From: an uncultured Clostridium sp.
GTDB lineage: Bacteria > Bacillota > Clostridia > Lachnospirales > Lachnospiraceae
Direction of reading: 5' to 3'
Length of the DNA: 10,868 bases
Assembly: GCA_900540335.1 (NCBI GenBank)
Contig: UQFC01000095.1
Location: 1 to 10,868 of the forward strand
A program made the translations under genes and the position numbers. A model generated the notes under the pieces. The model saw only the letters and a program-made list of their open reading frames with translations, was not told where the DNA came from and searched no databases. Below are positions 1-6,524 of the stretch, one piece after another. Position 1 is the first letter of the stretch; each line of letters begins with the position of its first letter.

Positions 1-1
1 G

Positions 2-643
2 ACGGTTAAGGAATTGATTTGTGCTTCTTTGGATGTTTTTAACATTGGAACAAAAAACGAACGTATTGACATGGTGCTTGATATTATGGAAAAAGTAGGA
101 CTTCCTTTAGAATATCTTAACCGGTATCCTCATGAGTTTTCAGGCGGTCAGCGTCAGCGTATTATGATTGCACGAGCTTTGATTTTGAATCCGGATTTTG
201 TCGTAGGAGATGAGCCGGTTTCAGCTCTGGATGTATCGGTTAGAGCACAGGTGCTGAATTTGATGAAAGATTTGCAGCAGGAATTGTCATTAACATATAT
301 GTTCATTTCTCATGATTTGAGTGTAGTACGCTATTTGTGTGATAGAATTCTGGTTATGTACTTAGGAAAAGTAATGGAAATTGCATCAAAAGACGAGTTA
401 TATTCCAATGCACAGCATCCGTATACCCAAGCGCTTTTATCCAGTATTCCAATTCCTGATGTGAATGCAAAAGGAAAGAGAATACGTTTGGCAGGAGATG
501 TACCCAGTCCTTTTAATCCACCAAGTGGATGTCGTTTCCATACACGCTGTGCTTATGCAAGACCAGAGTGCAGTCAGTGTGAGCCAGAGTTAAGAGATCT
601 CGGAGGAGGTCATATGGTTGCTTGTCATTTATGTGAAAGATGA
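2..643 (+). CDS. oppF: Peptide ABC transporter ATP-binding protein, OppF/DppF type (5'-truncated by window edge)
   Basis: This is the ATPase subunit of an oligopeptide or dipeptide ABC importer, acting on the cytoplasmic face of the membrane. The reading frame is open to the left edge, so the Walker A region and start codon lie outside the window. Visible parts are the ABC signature SGGQRQR (140-160), Walker B ending in GDEP (about 197-217), the D-loop SALDVS and the H-loop His (311-313, ISHD). After these comes the Oligo_HPY C-terminal region, with HPYTQALLSSIP followed by a cysteine-bearing GCRFHTRC segment. The wording DEPVSALDVSVRAQVLNLM is typical of F-type subunits; D-type subunits usually have DEPTTALDV. 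The Cys motif is a family feature, reported to hold an iron-sulfur cluster in some relatives. The stop overlaps the next gene's region, so the two are probably co-transcribed. The exact peptide substrate cannot be read. Confidence 0.93.
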   Translation, partial: TVKELICASLDVFNIGTKNERIDMVLDIMEKVGLPLEYLNRYPHEFSGGQRQRIMIARALILNPDFVVGDEPVSALDVSVRAQVLNLMKDLQQELSLTYMFISHDLSVVRYLCDRILVMYLGKVMEIASKDELYSNAQHPYTQALLSSIPIPDVNAKGKRIRLAGDVPSPFNPPSGCRFHTRCAYARPECSQCEPELRDLGGGHMVACHLCER

Positions 644-654
644 GGAAATTGAGA

Positions 655-2055
655 ATGAATGAAATGACTGTAGCCCGGTTTCTGGAAAGATACCGGGTCG
701 AGTTTTTAGAAGATATTCAAAATCTGATTCGCATTCCAAGTGTCAGTAAACCAGATAAATACGGAGAATACCCATTTGGTAAGGAATGTGCGCGGGTTCT
801 TGATATTGCTTTGGCAAAAGCAAAAGAATTAGGATTTGAAACAGAAAATCATGAGTATTATTGTGGAAGTATTCTTATGCCTGGAACAGAAAATGGAGAA
901 ATAGGTATATTTTCACATTTAGATGTAGTTCCAGAAGGTGATGGGTGGCTTCATGATCCGTACACTCCTTATGTTAGAGATGGTTGGTTATACGGAAGAG
1001 GAAGTGCTGATAATAAGGGGGCAGCGGTAACAGCTTTATATGCAATGCGATATTTAAAGGAAAATGGGATACAGTTACGCCACCAAATTCGACTGTTTTT
1101 AGGCTGCAGTGAGGAAAATGGAATGGAAGATATGGAATATTATTTGGCTCATTTTCCAGCGCCAGATTTTTCATTTATACCAGATGCATCGTTTTCGGTA
1201 TGTTATTCAGAAAAAGGAATTATAGAAGGAGATTTTGAAATACCGCTTCCAGAAGGAATTGTATCTTTTACATCAGGCGTTGCTTCTAATTCTGTCTCGG
1301 CTAGTGCAAGTACAGTGATTGAAAATATATCCGGAGAGATTCCACTAGTAGATTCTGAACTGTGGCCAGAAATTTCTGTTTTTCAAGATGGTATTCGATT
1401 GAGAGTTGAGGCAACGGGAAGATCGGCACACGCAGCTTTTCCAGAGGGAGCTGTGAATGCAGGTGCGGTACTTGCTGCATATCTTTGTGAAAACAATTTA
1501 ATTAACAAAGAAGCTAAGACTATTTTATCATTTTTATCGGAGTGTTTTAACCAGCATTATGGAGAAGGATTAGGAATTGAATATGATGGTGGAAAATTAG
1601 GAAGACTAACTGCTATTTGTGGTATGGTACGAACGGAAAATAAAAAATTAAAGTTAAATATTAATATCCGTTATCCAGCTCAAGTAAATTCAAAAAAAAT
1701 GATTGAGAAAATTGATGAAAAGGCGGCTAGATATGGATGGAATGTGAAAACAATACGAGATGATCCTCCATCCTATATTGATCCGGAAAAAACGGTAATA
1801 AAGGCCTTAAATGAACTTTGTCAGGAAGAACTGGATCCTTCCTTTGAGCCTTATTGCATGGGGGGTGGAACTTATGCAAGAAAACTTCCCAATGCAGTTG
1901 CATTTGGACCAGGTATTCGAGGGCAAAAAAAACCGGGACCGGAAGGTCATGGAGGTGGACATCAGCCGGATGAGTGCGTAAAATTAGAAGTACTAGAAAA
2001 TGCATTGTCTATTTATATTAAAGCTTTGCAAAAAATAGATGAGCTACTCCCTTAA
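655..2055 (+). CDS. pepV: M20 family metallodipeptidase, PepV/Sapep-like
   Basis: This is a cytoplasmic two-metal (Zn or Mn) dipeptidase that would hydrolyse peptides delivered by the adjacent ABC importer. From the ATG at 655 it is 466 aa, the usual PepV size. M20 residues are in order: SHLDVVP (H88, D90), GRGSADNKG (bridging metal D119), CSEENG (catalytic E153 and metal E154), PDASF (D177), the lid-domain His in GRSAHAAFPE (H259), and the last metal ligand in GGGHQPDE (H436). All expected ligands are present, so it looks active. An in-frame ATG at 640 overlaps the upstream stop (ATGA) but has almost no ribosome binding site. The ATG at 655 has GAGGA at 642-646 with about 8 nt spacing, and fits the family's N-terminus better. 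Base composition is A+T-rich like the ABC gene and unlike the genes to the right. Confidence 0.93.
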   Translation: MNEMTVARFLERYRVEFLEDIQNLIRIPSVSKPDKYGEYPFGKECARVLDIALAKAKELGFETENHEYYCGSILMPGTENGEIGIFSHLDVVPEGDGWLHDPYTPYVRDGWLYGRGSADNKGAAVTALYAMRYLKENGIQLRHQIRLFLGCSEENGMEDMEYYLAHFPAPDFSFIPDASFSVCYSEKGIIEGDFEIPLPEGIVSFTSGVASNSVSASASTVIENISGEIPLVDSELWPEISVFQDGIRLRVEATGRSAHAAFPEGAVNAGAVLAAYLCENNLINKEAKTILSFLSECFNQHYGEGLGIEYDGGKLGRLTAICGMVRTENKKLKLNINIRYPAQVNSKKMIEKIDEKAARYGWNVKTIRDDPPSYIDPEKTVIKALNELCQEELDPSFEPYCMGGGTYARKLPNAVAFGPGIRGQKKPGPEGHGGGHQPDECVKLEVLENALSIYIKALQKIDELLP

Positions 2056-2067
2056 AATTCAATTTTA
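2053..2067. repeat. Perfect A/T-only palindrome over the dipeptidase stop codon
   Basis: TAAAATT-C-AATTTTA is a perfect palindrome of 7-bp arms around one base, and it begins at the stop codon of the dipeptidase. It has no usable RNA loop and no G/C pairs, so it is a weak structure and may be chance in A+T-rich DNA. Confidence 0.3.
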
Positions 2068-2089
2068 TAGATAAGTTTTATTCTACATA

Positions 2090-2128
2090 GCCGGAGAATA
2101 TTTGTATGCCATGCAAATGTTCTTCGGC
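2090..2128 (+). other. Strong stem-loop downstream of the dipeptidase; possible IS605-type right end or operon-end hairpin
   Basis: Bases 2090-2104 pair with 2114-2128 around a 9-nt loop. Read as plus-strand RNA, all 15 positions pair, with two G-U wobbles (2094/2124 and 2099/2119). No clean U-tract follows (the next bases are GGTCTCATTTTC), so it is not a textbook terminator. It lies about 85 bp beyond the last TnpB-like codons on the minus strand. That is roughly where the subterminal hairpin of an IS200/IS605 right end, and the 3' end of its omega RNA, would sit. On the minus strand the two wobbles become C-A mismatches, so the assignment is open. Confidence 0.5.
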
Positions 2129-2212
2129 GGTCTCATTTTCTCATTCGGCAAACTTGTTTTTGTTTCATTCTTCTTTAATTTCTCAGTGTATCAGGATGTT
2201 TCCGGAGATATT

Positions 2213-2592
2213 TCAAACCCATGGTCTAAAGCCAGTGGATTTACTACCCCTATCGATCTCGTAATCTACTATTTCCACAGGCGTAAATTGGAAAGTCGCT
2301 GTCCTATATATGTTTTTATGCTATTTGCCGTAATCCCTTTGATAAAATATTCTTTGCGGCATTGATATCTTTAAATTCAGTCCGATCTTCTGCTTTGTGT
2401 GCGGCAATTTTTCTGGCTCTGTTTCTACTAAAATAGATACATAATATCTTCCACTTGGCATTTGCGATACAGTGGCAGACTTTATCTGTCTGCTGAAATC
2501 ACTATGCACTTTAGATATTCGGCATATTTAAAAAAATTTATGATATGCTGCATCCATGTTATAAATGCATTTGACAGGGCAAATTTATCTAC
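2213..2592 (-). pseudogene. tnpB: Degenerate, internally deleted tnpB (IS200/IS605 OrfB, TnpB nuclease) remnant
   Basis: This is the minus-strand remains of a TnpB-type (RNA-guided nuclease, OrfB) gene, recognised by three family-typical blocks. Block 1 is VDKFALSNAF (2592-2563), continuing one frame over as YNMDAAYHKFFK (from about 2563); a single lost T near 2563-2565 would explain the shift. Block 2 is IKSATVSQMPSGRYYVSILVE, going on to HTKQKIGL, the start of the RuvC-like domain (within about 2507-2378). Block 3, in another frame, is KDINAAKNILSKGLRQIA followed by a stop at 2316-2318, the usual family C-terminal motif. Blocks 2 and 3 abut, so the segment with the catalytic acidic residues and the CxxC zinc finger is gone. 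A shorter gap lies between FFK and the SATV block. A further frame from 2302 to the stop at 2213 (FTPVEIVDY) resembles variable TnpB C-terminal tails. The result is non-functional as a protein. No TnpA (Y1 transposase) sequence is seen. Confidence 0.85.
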
Positions 2593-2632
2593 TTGTTTAG
2601 CAGCTCCAGGGTTTCCATATCATTTCCTCCTT
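2589..2632 (-). pseudogene. Orphan ribosome binding site and nine-codon 5' stub of a gene formerly downstream of tetR
   Basis: On the minus strand the tetR stop codon TAA merges into AAGGAGG (2632-2626). Seven bases later comes an ATG (2618-2616) that encodes only METLELLNK before a TAG at 2591-2589. The stop falls exactly where TnpB-like coding sequence (VDKFALSNAF in another frame) begins. The simplest reading is that tetR once had a translationally coupled downstream gene, and that the TnpB-bearing DNA replaced all but its start. What the lost gene encoded cannot be told from nine residues. A real nine-residue peptide is possible but less likely. Confidence 0.5.
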
Positions 2633-3242
2633 ACGGCTTTGCCGGCGTGTTCTGATCCGGTACGAAAAAGAAGTCTCTTTTTGTAAACTGACAGACACTG
2701 TCAATAAAGACTTCGGCGCTGAACTGGTCGGCGTACTCCAGATAGCAGGTGACAATATCAAAGTAGAGATCAGCAGTCAGAGTGGTGAAAATCTCTGCCG
2801 GAATTTTCAGCCGGTAGCCCTGCTCTTCAGCCGCCAGAACCTTGTCCTGAAGAATCTGAATCAGCCCCTTGCGGATAATGGGGATCAGTTCCCCCTCCTT
2901 GTTGGCATTATAGATTTTCTGATACAGAACACGGTTTTCTTCAATGTGCCGGAGCAAAATGGTCAGAACCTCCTGCATGGAATTGCTGTCCATAAAGTAA
3001 ATCACATCTTCAGACAGTCCGATCTCATCGAGAAGCAGTTTCAGACAGTAGTTGAGAAGTTCATATTTATCCTCAAAATAACGGTAAAAGGTGGAGCGCG
3101 AAATCAGAGAGGTGCTGCAGATATCTGTCAGGGTCACCTGTTCAAAGGGCAGAGCGGAAAGCTGTGTCAGCAGTGCTCCTTTTAACAGGGCATAGGTGCG
3201 TCGTGCGGTAATGTGTCCCTTCTGTTCGGTAAAACGTCCCAT
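2631..3242 (-). CDS. TetR/AcrR family transcriptional regulator
   Basis: This 203-aa protein is a DNA-binding repressor with the standard TetR layout. The N-terminal helix-turn-helix (about residues 25-60) has the diagnostic stretch LTDICSTSLISRSTFYRYF followed by EDKYELL. An all-helical C-terminal half (about 75-195) would form the dimer and ligand pocket, as in the TetR_C-type domains of Firmicutes regulators. The ATG is well supported, with AAGGGGGA about 6 nt upstream on the minus strand. The gene is divergent from the MMPL operon with about 145 bp between start codons. In TetR biology this arrangement usually means control of its own promoter and the facing operon. The inducer is unknown. 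Base composition matches the operon to its right, not the A+T-rich block to its left. Confidence 0.93.
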   Translation of the reverse strand: MGRFTEQKGHITARRTYALLKGALLTQLSALPFEQVTLTDICSTSLISRSTFYRYFEDKYELLNYCLKLLLDEIGLSEDVIYFMDSNSMQEVLTILLRHIEENRVLYQKIYNANKEGELIPIIRKGLIQILQDKVLAAEEQGYRLKIPAEIFTTLTADLYFDIVTCYLEYADQFSAEVFIDSVCQFTKRDFFFVPDQNTPAKP

Positions 3243-3289
3243 TACAAATCCCCCTTAAATGTTTTAATCTGGACAAAAACATAAATAGT

Positions 3290-3303
3290 GTTTCATTTGA
3301 AAC
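3290..3303. promoter_or_regulatory. Candidate TetR operator, palindrome A
   Basis: GTTTCA-TT-TGAAAC has perfect 6-bp arms with a 2-bp centre and lies in the divergent intergenic region, within the presumed tetR leader. Its size and location fit a TetR-family operator, but no footprint or second copy confirms it. Confidence 0.45.
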
Positions 3304-3319
3304 GGCTGAAATAAAAGTG

Positions 3320-3331
3320 ATACTTGAGTAT
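3320..3331. promoter_or_regulatory. Candidate TetR operator, palindrome B, over the operon -35 box
   Basis: ATACT-TG-AGTAT is a perfect 5-bp-arm palindrome that covers the likely -35 box of the plus-strand operon (3324-3329). It also touches the likely -10 box of tetR on the minus strand (3330-3335). A repressor bound here would block both promoters. Confidence 0.4.
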
Positions 3332-3352
3332 TTTAGCATAAGAATGGATAAT
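3324..3352 (+). promoter_or_regulatory. Likely sigma-A promoter of the envelope/MMPL operon
   Basis: A -35 box TTGAGT (3324-3329) and a -10 box GATAAT (3347-3352) are separated by 17 bp, the optimal spacing. The predicted start near 3359 gives a short leader of about 30 nt before the ribosome binding site at 3378-3382. Confidence 0.65.
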
Positions 3353-3359
3353 AATGCAA
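3330..3359 (-). promoter_or_regulatory. Possible tetR promoter overlapping the divergent operon promoter
   Basis: On the minus strand, TTGCAT (3359-3354) and TAAAAT (3335-3330) are 18 bp apart. If used, this promoter would overlap the plus-strand one face to face and give tetR a leader of about 80 nt containing palindrome A. Other weak -10-like sites exist nearer the gene, so the assignment is tentative. Confidence 0.4.
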
Positions 3360-3387
3360 TAAAACAAGAGTGTTGCCGGAGGTTTTT

Positions 3388-4212
3388 ATGGAAATTTTAC
3401 GGAATAGATGGAAACAGATGCAGCTGCGGCTGCTGTTAAGTGTCTCAGTTTTGATGGGAATCGGCGCCGGTTTTCCGAAAGAGGCATGGGCTGAGATGGA
3501 GGAGCAGGCAGCAGAGCCTGACAATTATCTGGAGGTCCGGGAAGAGGATGAGGAGCCGGGGCGGGAGTCAGCCCGCGGCAGCTGGCAGAAGGAGGAAGGC
3601 GCCTGGTATTTTATTCTTCCTGACGGAACAAAAAACAGGGAGGATGTGATCTGGCAGAATGCGCTGTATGAGTTTTATTATGACGGCTCTTTAAAGTCAG
3701 CTCAGTGGATACCCAATACAGGCGGAGGCGCATATCCTGTATTTTGCTATGATGAAGAAACGCAGGAGCTGTTTGATCAGCTGAACGAAGAGAAGAGGGA
3801 GCTCTTTTTTGAGGAGCATCCGGATCGGGAGGACAGCTGGGATGGAGATGAGAAGATCCGGTATGACAGATATGCAGGCTTTCTTATGGATGCCAGGCTG
3901 AATGAGGCTGCATCCCACAGGCTGGAGATGGCCCTGGAAAACGGATATTCCGGGGATTCCATACCGGGAGAGGGAACGCTGAAGGATTATCTGACAGCAG
4001 TTTCTTACAGGAAAAATGCATCTGCCCAGGAGCTGTATATCCGCGGAAGAGAGGATGCAGAGGACGCCTTTTCCAGAATCATGGCAAAAACGCAGGAGCG
4101 GTATGATTCTACGGAGAAGCGGAGGTATTCTCTGGGATATTACCGGCGGATAGGCATGGCCCATGCTGAGAAAGACGGGGAACAGTATTTTATGGTGATT
4201 CTGATGAGATAG
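3388..4212 (+). CDS. Secreted protein with wall-binding-like segment and degenerate CAP/SCP-like C-terminal domain
   Basis: This exported protein of 274 aa is the first gene of the operon. The start is the ATG at 3388, with GGAGG five bases upstream; an in-frame GTG at 3370 lacks a site. A signal peptide is clear: a basic start, a hydrophobic run, then AWA-E with cleavage after residue 35. An acidic linker follows (about 36-62). Next is a segment like a choline-binding/CW repeat (about 64-108: GSWQKEEGAWYFILPDGT). From about residue 165 to the end the pattern resembles CAP/SCP domains: LNEAASHRLEMALENGY, then SAQELYIRG with an A..AF helix, then YYRRIGMAHAEKDGEQYF as the last strands. The histidines expected in catalytic CAP sites are not seen, so any role is probably binding. 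Only 17 nt separate it from the MMPL gene. The CAP call is a judgement by eye. Confidence 0.8.
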   Translation: MEILRNRWKQMQLRLLLSVSVLMGIGAGFPKEAWAEMEEQAAEPDNYLEVREEDEEPGRESARGSWQKEEGAWYFILPDGTKNREDVIWQNALYEFYYDGSLKSAQWIPNTGGGAYPVFCYDEETQELFDQLNEEKRELFFEEHPDREDSWDGDEKIRYDRYAGFLMDARLNEAASHRLEMALENGYSGDSIPGEGTLKDYLTAVSYRKNASAQELYIRGREDAEDAFSRIMAKTQERYDSTEKRRYSLGYYRRIGMAHAEKDGEQYFMVILMR

Positions 4213-4229
4213 AGTGAGGAGTGAAGCTT

Positions 4230-6506
4230 ATGGACAGAAAATGGGCAGACAGCCTGAGGGAAAAGCTGCATTGGAAAAAGAAGGATAAAACGGAAAATGC
4301 TCAGGAAGCAGGAGACGGACAGGAAAAAAAGAGCAGAACTCCTGCAGAGGTTCTTGCCAGATTTATTATAGAGAAGCGGGCGCTGATAGAAAGTGTTTTT
4401 GTGGCAGGCTGTATTTTTTCCATAGTTGCCATGTGCTTTGTAAATGTTAATTATGATCTGACAAAATATGTTCCTTCTTATACGCAGTCCAGTCAGGGAC
4501 TGGATAAGATGAAGGAGGAATTCGGGTATCCGGGAACAGCCCGTCTGATGATAAAGGATGTCAGTCTTTATGAGGCGAAAAAATATAAGGATCAGCTGGC
4601 GGCAGTAGACGGAGTGGATCAGATTCTCTGGTGTGACACCAAGGTCAATGTCTACGCAGGAGAAGACTTTGTTAATCTGGATGATATTAAGGATTATTAT
4701 AAAGACGGCTGCGCTGTTATGGATATTACGTTTGAAGAGGAGTCGGATTCTCCCAGAACGGAGCGTGCCATTGACGAGATGAAGGCCATTACCGGAGACA
4801 AGGGCTGCTATGTGGGAATGGCAGTACAGAACAAGTCTCTGATTGAAACAACAGCCAAGGAGATGGGAAGAATCCTTGTTGTTGCAGTAATTATGATTCT
4901 GGCAGTTCTCTGCCTTGCCACTACAGCCTGGACAGAGCCGATTCTGTTTATGCTGGTGATGGGTGTGGCGGTTCTGCTGAATAAGGGAACCAATATTTTC
5001 CTGGGAACTATTTCTTTTCTGACAGATAACGTGGCGATTATTCTTCAGCTGGCGACTTCCATGGATTATTCTATTTTCCTTCTGGACGCGTTTATGAGCT
5101 GGAGGGATACGGGGCTGTCTGAGGAAGAGGCGATTGTAAAGGCAGTTGAGGAGGCGATTAATTCGATTTTTGCCAGCAGCCTGACAACGGTAGTCGGATT
5201 CCTGGCGCTGGTTACCATGAAGTTCAATATCGGCTTTGATATGGGACTGGTGCTGGCAAAGGGAATTGTGTTCAGCCTTTTGTCGGTGGCATTTTTCATG
5301 CCGGCCATGATTTTAAAATTTACGAAATGGAATGACAGAACAAAACACCGTTCCTTTTTCCCGGATTTTACAAAGATGGGAAAGGGTGTATTTAAAATCC
5401 GGTATGCTGTTCTGATTGGTGTTCTTCTGATTACGCCTCCGGCTTATGTGGCTCAGGGCATGAACAATTTCCTTTATGGAAACAGTGCAGTTGGAGGGGC
5501 AAAGGGAACTCAGGTTTATGAGGATGATCAGGAAATCACAGAGCGGTTCGGACGCAGTAATATGCTGCTTTTGATTTATCCCAATAACGATATGGTGGCG
5601 GAACGGCGGCTTTCCGATGAGCTGGAGGATCTGCCTTATGTAAAAAGCGTAACGTCTATGGCCAACACTCTCCCGGAGGGTGTTCCGGAGGAATTCCTTC
5701 CGGAATCAGCGACGAGTCTTCTTCACAAGAACGATACCGCCCGTATGCTGATATACATAAGAACGAAGGGGGAAAGCGACATTGCTTTCCAGTGTACGGA
5801 TCAGATCCGGAATATTATGAAGAAGTATTATCCGGAAGACTCCTATGTAGTGGGAGAGACTCCGTCCACTCAGGATATTAAGGCGACGATTACGGAGGAC
5901 AATACCAGAGTAAATGTGCTGTCGCTTCTGGGCGTGTTCCTGGTTGTTATGTTCAGCTTCCATTCCGTTTTGATTCCTCTTGTGGTTATGATTCCCATTG
6001 AGGTGGCGATTTTCCTGAATATGGCGATTCCGTATATTCAGGGTGTGGATATGGTGTACATGGGTTATATCATTGTCAGCAGTATTCAGCTGGGCGCTAC
6101 GGTGGACTATTCTATTCTGCTGACGAACAACTATATTGCAAAGCGTAAAATCCTTCCGAAAAAGGAGGCCTGCATAGAAGCAGTTACCCGTTCCTGCTCT
6201 TCTATTTTTACTTCGGGAACAATTATTACTCTGGCAGGCTACATCGTGCATTTTATTTCTACAACAGCAGCCATTGGCGATCTGGGACACCTCATTGGCC
6301 GCGGCGGTCTGCTCAGTGTGATTCTGGTGCTGACTCTTCTTCCTGCCCTTCTGGTGCTTTGCGACCGGCTGATTATTGAAAAGGACTGGAAGAAGCCGGG
6401 AAGAAAAATCAGAGAGCATTACGGAGTGCGCCGCCATCAGTTCCATGAACGGGCGGAACGGATTCGGGAACTGGGTACCCGGCGGAAAAATGAGCGGGAT
6501 GTTTAA
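4230..6506 (+). CDS. MMPL/RND family transporter, 12 TM
   Basis: This integral membrane exporter of the RND superfamily, MMPL branch, is 758 aa. It has the duplicated RND layout. TM1 is at about 51-72, with a first outer domain to about 210, then TM2-6 (about 215-360). TM7 (about 391-412) is followed by a second outer domain to about 558 and TM8-12 (about 563-725). Both halves carry the Asp-Tyr proton-relay pair on TM4 and TM10, MDYS (D279, Y280) and VDYS (D626, Y627), as in MmpL3, so proton-driven transport is expected. The N-terminal tail (1-50) and C-terminal tail are highly charged and cytoplasmic. ATG 4230 is chosen over GTG 4221 because GAGGA at 4216-4220 is 9 nt from the ATG but directly abuts the GTG. 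The substrate is unknown; lipids, peptides or drugs are all possible in this family. Confidence 0.93.
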   Translation: MDRKWADSLREKLHWKKKDKTENAQEAGDGQEKKSRTPAEVLARFIIEKRALIESVFVAGCIFSIVAMCFVNVNYDLTKYVPSYTQSSQGLDKMKEEFGYPGTARLMIKDVSLYEAKKYKDQLAAVDGVDQILWCDTKVNVYAGEDFVNLDDIKDYYKDGCAVMDITFEEESDSPRTERAIDEMKAITGDKGCYVGMAVQNKSLIETTAKEMGRILVVAVIMILAVLCLATTAWTEPILFMLVMGVAVLLNKGTNIFLGTISFLTDNVAIILQLATSMDYSIFLLDAFMSWRDTGLSEEEAIVKAVEEAINSIFASSLTTVVGFLALVTMKFNIGFDMGLVLAKGIVFSLLSVAFFMPAMILKFTKWNDRTKHRSFFPDFTKMGKGVFKIRYAVLIGVLLITPPAYVAQGMNNFLYGNSAVGGAKGTQVYEDDQEITERFGRSNMLLLIYPNNDMVAERRLSDELEDLPYVKSVTSMANTLPEGVPEEFLPESATSLLHKNDTARMLIYIRTKGESDIAFQCTDQIRNIMKKYYPEDSYVVGETPSTQDIKATITEDNTRVNVLSLLGVFLVVMFSFHSVLIPLVVMIPIEVAIFLNMAIPYIQGVDMVYMGYIIVSSIQLGATVDYSILLTNNYIAKRKILPKKEACIEAVTRSCSSIFTSGTIITLAGYIVHFISTTAAIGDLGHLIGRGGLLSVILVLTLLPALLVLCDRLIIEKDWKKPGRKIREHYGVRRHQFHERAERIRELGTRRKNERDV

Positions 6507-6524
6507 AGGACAGGAGGTAAGGAC

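Noticed and set aside
2053..2067. The A/T-only palindrome as a terminator of the peptide operon
   Set aside because: It has no loop and no G/C pairs, so it could not form a stable RNA stem.
2102..2365. An 87-codon plus-strand open frame in the gene-free region
   Set aside because: It is the antisense of the TnpB remnant and hairpin region, has no ribosome binding site, and its hydrophobic look is a by-product of A+T-rich sequence.
2462..2686. A 74-codon plus-strand open frame overlapping the end of tetR
   Set aside because: It is antisense to TnpB blocks and to the tetR 3' end, with no start signal or recognisable motif.
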